From Nostoc sp. 106C (lineage in GTDB: Bacteria > Cyanobacteriota > Cyanobacteriia > Cyanobacteriales > Nostocaceae): a stretch of 64,000 nucleotides of DNA. The position numbers were made by a program, and so were the translations under genes. The notes under the pieces were generated by a model. That model did not search any database. It worked only from the letters and a program-made list of their open reading frames with translations, and was not told where the DNA came from. The stretch spans positions 18,663 to 82,662 of the forward strand of contig NZ_MTAW01000077.1 in the NCBI RefSeq assembly GCF_002154725.1. The letters are read 5' to 3'. Every line of letters begins with the position of its first letter. The first letter of the stretch is position 1. Below, piece after piece: positions 44,559 to 51,907 of this stretch.

Positions 44559-45374
44559 TTAGAGCAAATCCATAAATTGATGTCGCCACAACTGAAAACA
44601 AACCCAGCCCAATGACATAATAATTATGCCGCTGAGTAAGGCACTCCCGATTAAACTCAAATCTGGTAGTGTTCCCGATAATGTAAGTTGACGAATACTT
44701 TCAATAATCGGGGATAATGGATTCAAAGCTAAAAATTGCTTGACCGTTTTTGGTACGATAGCTGCTGGATAAAATACAGGGCTGCTGATCCAGATTACAA
44801 ACACAACTAATTCATAAAAATAAGGTAAATCTCTAAAAAATACGTATAAAGCACTTACTAAAAATCCTACTCCGATAGATACTAAAATTAGTGCGAGAAA
44901 TGGTAGGAGTAGTGCGATTACATTGATGATGCTCTTGGAATTGATTAAAGTCATCACTACCAGCAGAGGTAATACTCCGACTGCAAACTGAAATACATTT
45001 GCTGCAATCATTGATACAGGAAAAACACTCACTGGCAGACGAATCTTATTTAAGAGTGCACCGTTATTAACTACACTAGATAACGCTTGAGTGGTGGAAG
45101 CTGAGAAGAAATTTATGACCACTAGCCCTGTAAAGGCTGCCAAGACATAATTTAGGATAGAATTGCCATAATAAGATGCAAAAGTCGCCCCAAAAATCGC
45201 AGTATATAACCCTGTCATAATTAACGGGTTCAACAGCGACCAATAAACCCCTAAGAAAGAGCCACGATAACGCACCTTTAAAGTCCGAAATACCAAAACA
45301 TGCAGCAATTCCCAGTAGCGCTGCACTTGCAACCAATTTGAATTATCCTTAAGCAAAAGCGTCATCCTAAACAA
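44559..45374 (-). CDS. ABC-2 type polysaccharide export permease (Wzm/TagG type)
   Basis: The 271-residue protein has six predicted membrane segments and the ABC-2 features VFRTLKVRYRGSFLGVYWSLLNPL at the start. The C-terminal part QLTLSGTLPDLSLIGSALLSG precedes the last helix. Together with the downstream ATPase it should export a surface polysaccharide across the inner membrane. The glycosyltransferases downstream make a coherent synthesis-and-export unit. It is the first gene of that unit. Confidence 0.92.
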   Translation of the reverse strand: MFRMTLLLKDNSNWLQVQRYWELLHVLVFRTLKVRYRGSFLGVYWSLLNPLIMTGLYTAIFGATFASYYGNSILNYVLAAFTGLVVINFFSASTTQALSSVVNNGALLNKIRLPVSVFPVSMIAANVFQFAVGVLPLLVVMTLINSKSIINVIALLLPFLALILVSIGVGFLVSALYVFFRDLPYFYELVVFVIWISSPVFYPAAIVPKTVKQFLALNPLSPIIESIRQLTLSGTLPDLSLIGSALLSGIIIMSLGWVCFQLWRHQFMDLL

Positions 45375-45469
45375 CCACTCACACTATAGCCAAGTTATTC
45401 TGACTTTTATAACATCCTCTAAGAAATAGCTAACCTTTGAGTATCGAGGCATTTACAGTTATAAGCATT

Positions 45470-45691
45470 TTTGTATTCAAATCAAAGTCTCTCCATCAAT
45501 ACCCAGCTATCAGCACATAGCCTGCTAATATTTCTGCCCTTTACCGTTCTTGTTCCCAACGTAGATTCTGCCCCAATAGCTGTTTGCTATGACTCAATAG
45601 AATGCAACGAAGTTTCAATTTCTGGCTCATCGCTTAACAACAGAGTTGCATCGGGCATTTGTTGTTCTAGCTGTTGTGCTGTGACAAACAT
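45470..45691 (-). pseudogene. Uma2-family gene remnant with internal deletion
   Basis: An ATG frame from 45691 reads MFVTAQQLEQQMPDATLLL, then SDEPEIETSLHSIES and a stop at 45587. This matches the Uma2 N-terminus (MPDATxLMSDEPExESSLHY). After the stop, the frame with LRWEQER, a stop, then RAEILAGYV resembles the Uma2 C-terminal tail. About 150 internal codons are missing. Both ends on one strand within 220 bases argue for an internal deletion and decay. The plus-strand open frame over this region is a shadow. Confidence 0.6.
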
Positions 45692-45880
45692 TAGGTATGT
45701 ACCAGGTTGGTTGTTGATTTCATTTTAGTTAATGGTCAATTGTCAATTGTCATTGGTTATTTATTATTCTCCTTGTTTTGTTTCCCTTGTCTTTCCATTT
45801 ACCTCATCCTCTTAAATCTATTACAGATGAGTCACAGATTCAGCTAAACTGAGACTTGGTTTATTGCATTGTATCTAGGC

Positions 45881-46075
45881 ATGGAAATCGGACAGAAGGT
45901 TAAGGTCTTTCGTTTGCGCGATCGCGTATCTCCCCCTGTTGTAAAAAAATTGGGTCAAGTTGGCACTATCCTCGGCTACAAAATGACAGATGGTAGCGGT
46001 GTAGGCATAGTGGTGCAATTTGAAGATAATTTCTCCACTTGGTTTTTTGAAGATGAACTTAAACTCGTACAGTAG
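45881..46075 (+). CDS. DUF2862 small protein
   Basis: The 64-residue protein from Met at 45881 reads MEIGQKVKVFRLRDRVSPP, then a GTILGYKMTDGSGVGIVVQF core and a C-terminal STWFFEDELKLVQ. It is a small SH3-like beta protein of a family confined mostly to cyanobacteria and chloroplasts; its fold resembles the variable subunit of ferredoxin-thioredoxin reductase. An upstream TTG would add 4 residues but is less likely. It is 71 bases upstream of the Get3d-like gene on the same strand. Function unknown. Confidence 0.8.
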   Translation: MEIGQKVKVFRLRDRVSPPVVKKLGQVGTILGYKMTDGSGVGIVVQFEDNFSTWFFEDELKLVQ

Positions 46076-46146
46076 GCGGAAGCTGAGAAGATTTGCCGAG
46101 TGCTAAGTTGGAGTTGACAACATCGGCGGTAACTGGAAATCAAGTA

Positions 46147-47247
46147 ATGACCCTGATATTGACATTTTTGGGCAAAGGCGGCATTGCTCGTACCAAAATT
46201 GCGATCGCCGCTGCCAAGCTATTAGCTAACCAAGGCAAGCGCGTACTCCTAGCAGGACTTGCAGAACCAGCATTACCCATCCTGCTGGATACTATCCTAA
46301 CTTCCGATCCCCAAGAAATTGCTCCTAATTTGCAAGTAGTACAGTTGCAAGCATCTGTACTCCTAGAGCGTAACTGGGAAGAAGTAAAAAAACTTGAGGC
46401 GCAATACCTCCGCACACCGATCATTAAGGAAGTTTATGGTCAAGAATTGGTAGTATTGCCAGGGATGGACAATGCCCTTGCTCTCAATGCGATCCGTGAA
46501 TATGATGCCAGCGGCAAATATGATGTGATTGTCTATGATGGCACAGGTGAAGCTTCCACCTTGCGGATGTTGGGATTGCCAGAGTCTCTTAGCTGGTATG
46601 TGCGGCGCTTTCGGCAATTATTTGTTAACTCTGATTTGGGGAAAACAATTGCAGAATCGCCCTTGATTCAACCGCTGATTAGCACCTTGTTCAATTTCAA
46701 TTGGACAACAGATAACTTCGCACAACCTACTAATCAAGTTAATAATCTCCTAGAACAGGGTAAAGCTGCCCTTGCCGACCCCCAGCGCGTTGCTGCCTTT
46801 TTGGTAACTACACCAGAACCAATTGAGGTAGCAAGCACCCGTTATTTGTGGGGTAGCGCTCAACAAGTCGGTATTACTGTTGGCGGCGTTATCCTTGTCT
46901 CTTCCCAGAGTAATCATAATCTCGCAGAGGAATTTACCCCTCTACCTATTAATGTGGTTCCTGATGCACCAAGTGGTGAATGGCAATCGCTCATAGATGC
47001 CCTACCCAACTTTGCCCAGCAAGCACTACAAGCTCCTAAACCCATTGAAATAGATATTCACAACCGTCAGGTACGCTTATTTCTGCCTGGATTTGACAAA
47101 AAACAAGTCAAACTTACCCAGTATGGGCCAGAAGTTACAGTCGAAGCTGGGGACCAGCGGCGCAATATTTCCTTACCCCCTTCTTTGAGTGGCAAACCCG
47201 TTACTGGGGCGAAGTTTCAGAATAGTTATTTGATAATTTCGTTTTAG
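46147..47247 (+). CDS. ArsA/Get3-like ATPase with C-terminal alpha-crystallin domain (Get3d-like)
   Basis: This 366-residue protein is an SIMIBI-class ATPase. The N-terminal domain has a P-loop reading FLGKGGIARTKIA, where the usual GKGGVGKTT gives way to IARTK: the second Lys and a Thr are replaced. The last 70 residues (IEIDIHNRQVRLFLPGF and LPPSLSGKPVTGAKF to ISF) are an alpha-crystallin-like fold, as in Get3d proteins of photosynthetic organisms. I chose the Met at 46147 over a TTG at 46093 because MTLILTFLGKGG is the usual start. Its role is unknown. Confidence 0.85.
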   Translation: MTLILTFLGKGGIARTKIAIAAAKLLANQGKRVLLAGLAEPALPILLDTILTSDPQEIAPNLQVVQLQASVLLERNWEEVKKLEAQYLRTPIIKEVYGQELVVLPGMDNALALNAIREYDASGKYDVIVYDGTGEASTLRMLGLPESLSWYVRRFRQLFVNSDLGKTIAESPLIQPLISTLFNFNWTTDNFAQPTNQVNNLLEQGKAALADPQRVAAFLVTTPEPIEVASTRYLWGSAQQVGITVGGVILVSSQSNHNLAEEFTPLPINVVPDAPSGEWQSLIDALPNFAQQALQAPKPIEIDIHNRQVRLFLPGFDKKQVKLTQYGPEVTVEAGDQRRNISLPPSLSGKPVTGAKFQNSYLIISF

Positions 47248-47289
47248 GTTATTAGGTAATGGTGACTGGGTAGTGGGACCAAGAGGACA

Positions 47290-47570
47290 GAGGGAAATAA
47301 CAAATGCCCAATGCCGTCAGTTGCTACCCTACCCTGCGGGAACCCTCTTTGAGGGAACGGGAACGCTTACCCTAGCCTAGCCTGCGGCAACGGCTACGCC
47401 GAAAGGCAACGCCTTTGGGGAACGGGAAGCCGCCCTCCGGGCGTCTACAACGCGCATTACCCGCGCAAAGCACTGGCTCCCCAATGCCTATGACATCAGT
47501 TGCAACCCTGCGGGAAGCCGCTTCGCACAAATCTGGTGACCAAACGCACTGGCTCCCCAATGCTCAATTC
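47290..47570. repeat. GC-rich repeat mosaic before chlG
   Basis: The block contains GCACTGGCTCCCCAATGC twice (47470-47487 and 47546-47563), and two copies of a TCAGTTGC...CCCTGCGGGAA unit (about 47318-47342 and 47496-47516). Stem-like pieces such as GCCGCCCTCCGGGCG also occur. The mosaic resembles the ndhI-ndhG block and fills the 336-base gap between the Get3d-like and chlG genes. Confidence 0.75.
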
Positions 47571-47583
47571 ATAAATAGTTCTT

Positions 47584-48624
47584 ATGTCTGATTCAACTCC
47601 CATTACTCCCAATTCCAACCCAGAGGAAGCAGTAGACTCAGTTAATACCAGTGAAGAAATCACAGCAATTGCCGATCGCAGTGCTAAAACTAGGCAACTG
47701 CTGGGGATGAAAGGCGCAGCACCAGGAGAAACCTCTATTTGGAAAATCCGGTTGCAACTGATGAAGCCGATCACTTGGATTCCCTTAATTTGGGGCGTAG
47801 TTTGCGGTGCTGCTTCTTCTGGGAACTATACTTGGTCATTGGAAAATGTGTTGAAGGCAGCAGCTTGTATGTTGCTTTCAGGACCACTACTGGCAGGTTA
47901 CACCCAAACCCTAAATGATTTCTACGATCGCGAAATTGATGCGATTAATGAACCTTACCGTCCTATACCCTCTGGAGCCATTTCTGTACCCCAGGTAATT
48001 ACCCAGATAGTTGTATTATTGTTATCTGGTATTGCCTTAGCCTTTGTGCTGGATTTGTGGGCTGGTCATGACTTCCCCAATGTTACAGTTTTGGCTATTT
48101 TTGGTACTTTTATTGCCTACATATATTCAGCACCACCGCTGAAGCTGAAGCAAAACGGCTGGTTAGGAAATTATGCCTTGGGAGCAAGCTATATTGCTTT
48201 ACCTTGGTGGGCTGGTCACGCTTTATTTGGAGAACTGAATTGGAAAATTGTTGTTCTCACCCTAATTTACAGTTTGGCTGGATTAGGTATTGCCATTGTC
48301 AATGACTTCAAGAGTGTAGAAGGCGATCGCCAACTGGGATTACAATCACTACCTGTAATGTTTGGTGTTAATACTGCGGCCTGGATATGTGTAGTGATGA
48401 TTGATTTATTTCAGGGATTAATTGCTGCTTATCTAGTTAGTATCCATGAGAATTTGTACGCAGCAATTCTCGTACTGTTAATCCTGCCGCAAATCACCTT
48501 TCAAGATATGTATTTCCTGCGTGACCCTTTAAAGAACGATGTGAAGTACCAAGCCAGTGCCCAACCTTTCCTAGTCTTAGGAATGCTTGTGACTGGTTTA
48601 GCACTGGGCCATGCTGGCGTTTAA
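47584..48624 (+). CDS. chlG: Chlorophyll a synthase ChlG
   Basis: ChlG esterifies chlorophyllide a with phytyl or geranylgeranyl diphosphate, the last step of chlorophyll synthesis, in the thylakoid membrane. The 346-residue protein has UbiA-type motifs NDFYDREIDAINEPYRPI and NDFKSVEGDRQLGLQSL and about eight hydrophobic segments. The hydrophilic N-terminal 45 residues are normal in cyanobacteria. It follows the DUF2862 and Get3d-like genes on the same strand and a GC-rich repeat region. Confidence 0.96.
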   Translation: MSDSTPITPNSNPEEAVDSVNTSEEITAIADRSAKTRQLLGMKGAAPGETSIWKIRLQLMKPITWIPLIWGVVCGAASSGNYTWSLENVLKAAACMLLSGPLLAGYTQTLNDFYDREIDAINEPYRPIPSGAISVPQVITQIVVLLLSGIALAFVLDLWAGHDFPNVTVLAIFGTFIAYIYSAPPLKLKQNGWLGNYALGASYIALPWWAGHALFGELNWKIVVLTLIYSLAGLGIAIVNDFKSVEGDRQLGLQSLPVMFGVNTAAWICVVMIDLFQGLIAAYLVSIHENLYAAILVLLILPQITFQDMYFLRDPLKNDVKYQASAQPFLVLGMLVTGLALGHAGV

Positions 48625-48657
48625 GTTATACTTCCTGAGCAAGAAGTTAAGAGTAGG

Positions 48658-48705
48658 GGGTTAGAAGTTAAGATTACTTCTAACTCCTAATTTTTAATTT
48701 TTATC
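48658..48705 (+). terminator. Hairpin terminator after chlG
   Basis: GTTAGAAGT (48660-48668) pairs with ACTTCTAAC (48676-48684), with a 7-base loop and a T-rich tail TAATTTTTAATTTTT. It lies between the chlG stop and the next gene. Confidence 0.6.
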
Positions 48706-48715
48706 AGAAACTACC

Positions 48716-49003
48716 ATGTTAGAACTAATTTCTTACCTGATTCATGGGATTCAACTTTTCTTAGTCCCTATTTGCTTTGTTGTTGCTTGGTCTGTGATCA
48801 TTCTTGGCGCTTGGAGTCTATGGTCAGCAGCGCGAGATAGTGTCAGTAAAGCCAAGCAAATGCATCAAATACCTTGTACTGGTTGTCAATTTTTTACTGA
48901 CGATTACCGCCTTAAATGTACCGTACATCCCTCCCTCGCCAATACAGAAGAGGCAATCAATTGTTGTGATTATCAACCTAAAACCAATCCCATGTTTTAC
49001 TAA
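48716..49003 (+). CDS. Small membrane protein with Cys-rich tail
   Basis: The 95-residue protein has two N-terminal hydrophobic stretches (about 1-36, LISYLIHGIQLFLVPICFVV and SVIILGAWSLWSA) and a polar C-terminal half with a Cys pattern: CTGCQFF, KCTVHP and INCCDY. Five Cys in about 33 residues suggest metal binding or disulfides. It is probably a conserved cyanobacterial protein with unknown function. No ribosome site is clear. Confidence 0.7.
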   Translation: MLELISYLIHGIQLFLVPICFVVAWSVIILGAWSLWSAARDSVSKAKQMHQIPCTGCQFFTDDYRLKCTVHPSLANTEEAINCCDYQPKTNPMFY

Positions 49004-49097
49004 ACAGATGGGGGGATGAAGGAGAAAAAGCAGGAGAGCAAGGGAGAAGAAATGCTTTACCTTTGATTTTGGACTCTTGACCAATGACAAATGAAAC

Positions 49098-50051
49098 TTA
49101 ACTAATTTCTAACAAAACTTTTAAAACACCTCGACTCTGAGCATGTTTAAAAGCTGCAAGCCCTTCGCTGAGGTGATAGCGAGCATGAATTAAGGGTTGT
49201 ACCTCTACTTGTCCTGTTGCTAGTAATTGAAGTGCAGGAGCAAAGGGGCCACAACGGGAACCAATTAGAGTTATTTCATCTACTACCAAAGAGGAAGCAT
49301 CTAAGCTGAGGTTTCCGGCATAAGTACTTTTAAGCATCAGTGTGCCTTTAGGACGTAGCGCACGGCGGGCGATCGCAAATCCCTCTGGATTACCAGTACA
49401 CTCTACTGAGATATCAAAAAATCTATCTGTAACAGCGTCGGCTAAACCCGTTTTAATGCCTCGTGCCTTTAAGTTAGCAAGTTTGTCTTGATGACGCCCT
49501 ATCACCAAAAGTTCGCAACCTGTGAGAGCTATTGTTTGTGCCACTATTTGTCCCAGCTTACCATCGCCCACTACCAGTACCCGGTCATTGGCACCTAATT
49601 CCACTTGTTGCTGAATTTCTAAAGCTGCTGCTAAGGGTTCGGTAAATGTTGCTATTTCTGTTGGCACATTATCAGGTACAGGATGTAGGTTCTCTATCGG
49701 CAAACATAGGTATTCAGCAAAAGCCCCGTGGCGGTTAACAATACCAAGCACAGTGCGGTTTTCACAGTGAGACGATTGTTTGCTGCGGCAAAATCGACAA
49801 TGTCCACAAACAGCATTAATTTCTCCTACTACTCGCTGGTTAAGTAGGTTTTCTGGCCCTTGTTCGACAACACCAACAAACTCATGCCCTAAAATACCAC
49901 TGTAGGGATAGTAGCCTCTTAGCAGTTCTAAGTCAGTATTACAAATCCCTGCACGCAAAACACGCACCAGGGCTTCACCTGGTGGTGGTTCCGGGATGGG
50001 AATATCTGTACGTAATTGTAATTGGTTGTTTTCGAGCCAGAGTCCTTTCAT
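49098..50051 (-). CDS. Zinc-dependent alcohol/polyol dehydrogenase (MDR family)
   Basis: The 317-residue protein belongs to the medium-chain dehydrogenases. The catalytic zinc ligand is in GICNTDLELLRG, with the GHEFVG Glu/His region after it. The structural zinc binding site is CGHCRFCRSKQSSHC. The cofactor site follows in VVGDGKLGQIVAQ. Compared with classical members it is about 30 residues short in the C-terminal half. The substrate is unknown. It converges with the Cys-rich membrane protein gene. Confidence 0.9.
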   Translation of the reverse strand: MKGLWLENNQLQLRTDIPIPEPPPGEALVRVLRAGICNTDLELLRGYYPYSGILGHEFVGVVEQGPENLLNQRVVGEINAVCGHCRFCRSKQSSHCENRTVLGIVNRHGAFAEYLCLPIENLHPVPDNVPTEIATFTEPLAAALEIQQQVELGANDRVLVVGDGKLGQIVAQTIALTGCELLVIGRHQDKLANLKARGIKTGLADAVTDRFFDISVECTGNPEGFAIARRALRPKGTLMLKSTYAGNLSLDASSLVVDEITLIGSRCGPFAPALQLLATGQVEVQPLIHARYHLSEGLAAFKHAQSRGVLKVLLEIS

Positions 50052-50179
50052 TAGCTATTTGACCAATAATATTCAGGACGGATAGCAGTCGAACTAAAAA
50101 GCAGTAACAGCTATATTTTACATTTGAGACCGCAATAATTACTGTACTAATTCAGTAAAAAATAAAATTAAGTATAAAA

Positions 50180-50767
50180 TTACTCTCTATTCTTATTAAG
50201 AATTCCAGTAGGACTTGTACTATTGGAATTTGGCTGAGTTTTGCTTAGCCAGGTTACTATGTCATCTGCATGTACTGCGATCTCATTTCCTAGAGTCTTA
50301 ATATATAAAAGTCCGTCGCTAATAGTTAAATCCCTAATGGGATACCATGCATCTCGTGTGCGTATCAGGAGTTCTAATGGAATTCCTAATTGTAAAGCAT
50401 ATTTACGATATTTCCACCAAGCTCGCCATAGGTAGACTGATTTGGTGCCATGCATCTTATAACCATTAGGTACTTGGCAGTAACGATACTCATAGAAACC
50501 CCGACGATCTATCTCACCTGTGAGAATATAGCTATAGTCCGCCAATACTTCGTTGATCACGTCCCAATAGGATGAAGTTGCATTAATAGAGAATATTGAT
50601 GCTGTATCAGTGAGTTCTGAAGTAGCAATAACACCTTCTATTTTGGCTATTACTTGGTTGCTTTTATATACTGTTTGCGCCGTCAAAAAAGGGTTTGACA
50701 GTAAGACTTCTTGTTTCTGGATGGAGCTATAAACAAAAACTCGCATCAAATCTAAATTGGACAACAT
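50180..50767 (-). CDS. Hypothetical protein, unrecognised
   Basis: The 195-residue protein has no family I recognise. It has no signal peptide, membrane segment, Cys motif or repeats. The middle is rich in aromatics and basics (YLWRAWWKYRKYAL and LIRTRDAWYPIRDL), and the end is Asn/Ser/Pro-rich. An alternative start is Met at 50746. It lies alone between a dehydrogenase and an inositol phosphatase gene on the same strand. Gaps on both sides are over 120 bases, so it is probably its own transcript. Confidence 0.6.
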   Translation of the reverse strand: MLSNLDLMRVFVYSSIQKQEVLLSNPFLTAQTVYKSNQVIAKIEGVIATSELTDTASIFSINATSSYWDVINEVLADYSYILTGEIDRRGFYEYRYCQVPNGYKMHGTKSVYLWRAWWKYRKYALQLGIPLELLIRTRDAWYPIRDLTISDGLLYIKTLGNEIAVHADDIVTWLSKTQPNSNSTSPTGILNKNRE

Positions 50768-50924
50768 GGCTATTTATGTACTCAGTGCCCCACTGCAACA
50801 TTATGGGAGTGTCAACACAGTATAAATTAGCTGCACATAATTGACTCAACTTTAAATATAATGAAACCCTTGTTTGACCAGGGTTATACTGGTATATTTT
50901 ATAACTAAATTATTTTATGCTAGT

Positions 50925-51731
50925 TTAAATTTTTACATTCGCTAAAAACGGTGTAAACACTGAAACCAATTCCGACCGACTGACAACAAGCGTAGGAAAA
51001 GAGCGATCGCTGTAATCTTCCCCTGCTAAAAGCGGAAATGGCTCTGATTTTAAAGATAACCAAGTACCGCCAGCCGCTTGGACAATTACCCAAGCGCCTG
51101 CTAAATCCCAAACTTTGGGAGTGGCTTCAATACCACCCAAAGTTGCCCCAGTTGCCACCGTCAGGAAATTATAACTCGCTACACCCAGCATCCGAATTTT
51201 ACAAGGAAAGTCTGGTTGTATAGCTGCCGTACTGCGGGAACAGAGATTAAAAAAGTGATTATTGCTAGGAGCATCAAGACTTGTGTGGATGGGGTGGTGG
51301 TTAAGAAAAGCCCCAGTGGGTGTCGCTAAACCAGAAGAACCTTCCCAAAAACCATGAAAAGTTTGACTCAGTGGAGGCGCGTAGACATAGCCAAAAATTG
51401 GCGTTCCTTGATACAGCAATCCCATCGAAATCGTCCAGATGGGAATGCCTCGTGTAAAGTTAGTTGTACCGTCCAAAGGGTCAATTACCCAGCACCATTC
51501 TGTACCTGGAAAAACGCGATCGCTCTCTTCGCTTAAAATGCCATACCCAGGAAAAGTAGAAGCGATCGCATCTCGAATTGTTTGATCTGCCCATTTATCA
51601 GCTTGAGTCACCAAACTGCCATCTGCTTTTTGTAAAGCCTGCACCCGCCCAAAATCTTGCATTAGTTGCTTACCCACTCTGGTAGTGGTAGTTTGGGCAA
51701 AATCGAGAATTGTATTCCAAAAGTCATTCAT
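50925..51731 (-). CDS. Inositol-1-monophosphatase family protein
   Basis: The 268-residue protein belongs to the lithium-sensitive phosphatase fold. Its metal-binding motifs are ILSEES (Glu-Glu), WVIDPLDGTTNFTRG (Asp-Pro-Leu-Asp-Gly-Thr) and VWDLAGAWVIVQAAGG. Substrates in cyanobacteria include inositol monophosphate, fructose-1,6-bisphosphate and histidinol phosphate. The gene is preceded by a G-rich stretch (51773-51853) and has no clear operon partner. Confidence 0.9.
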   Translation of the reverse strand: MNDFWNTILDFAQTTTTRVGKQLMQDFGRVQALQKADGSLVTQADKWADQTIRDAIASTFPGYGILSEESDRVFPGTEWCWVIDPLDGTTNFTRGIPIWTISMGLLYQGTPIFGYVYAPPLSQTFHGFWEGSSGLATPTGAFLNHHPIHTSLDAPSNNHFFNLCSRSTAAIQPDFPCKIRMLGVASYNFLTVATGATLGGIEATPKVWDLAGAWVIVQAAGGTWLSLKSEPFPLLAGEDYSDRSFPTLVVSRSELVSVFTPFLANVKI

Positions 51732-51772
51732 TGATTAATTCTCGCGCAAAGCTGCTTCTAAGCCAAGCAGTC

Positions 51773-51853
51773 GGGGGGGATGAGAGAAGGGAGCGTGGGG
51801 AGTGTGGGGAGTGTGGGAGAGGGTGGGGAGAAATGGGATAAGGGGGACAAGGG
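51773..51853 (+). other. Tract with ten G-runs (possible G-quadruplex/triplex)
   Basis: On the plus strand ten runs of three to seven G occur within 81 bases (51773-51779, 51789-51791, 51797-51800, 51806-51809, 51815-51817, 51821-51823, 51825-51828, 51835-51837, 51842-51846, 51851-51853), spaced by 1 to 9 bases. Several intramolecular G-quadruplexes would be possible in single-stranded DNA, or H-DNA given the purine bias. It lies between the inositol phosphatase start and the carrier stop. Confidence 0.7.
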
Positions 51854-51866
51854 AGAAATAACTAAT

Positions 51867-51907
51867 AAGTCTTGACAAATGACAAATGACCAATGACAAA
51901 TGACAAT
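51867..51907. repeat. Heptamer repeat tract
   Basis: AATGACA/AATGACC units in tandem, same family as 11089-11160 and 12012-12052, ending at the carrier stop codon. Confidence 0.7.

Noticed and set aside
45471..45728. 85-codon plus-strand frame
   Set aside because: It lies antisense to the Uma2 remnant, which explains its openness; composition (many Ser, Cys) is unlike a protein gene.
47290..47570. Regular repeat spacing considered as a CRISPR array
   Set aside because: Only two imperfect copies of an 18-base unit with unequal spacing and no cas gene; it is a repeat mosaic.
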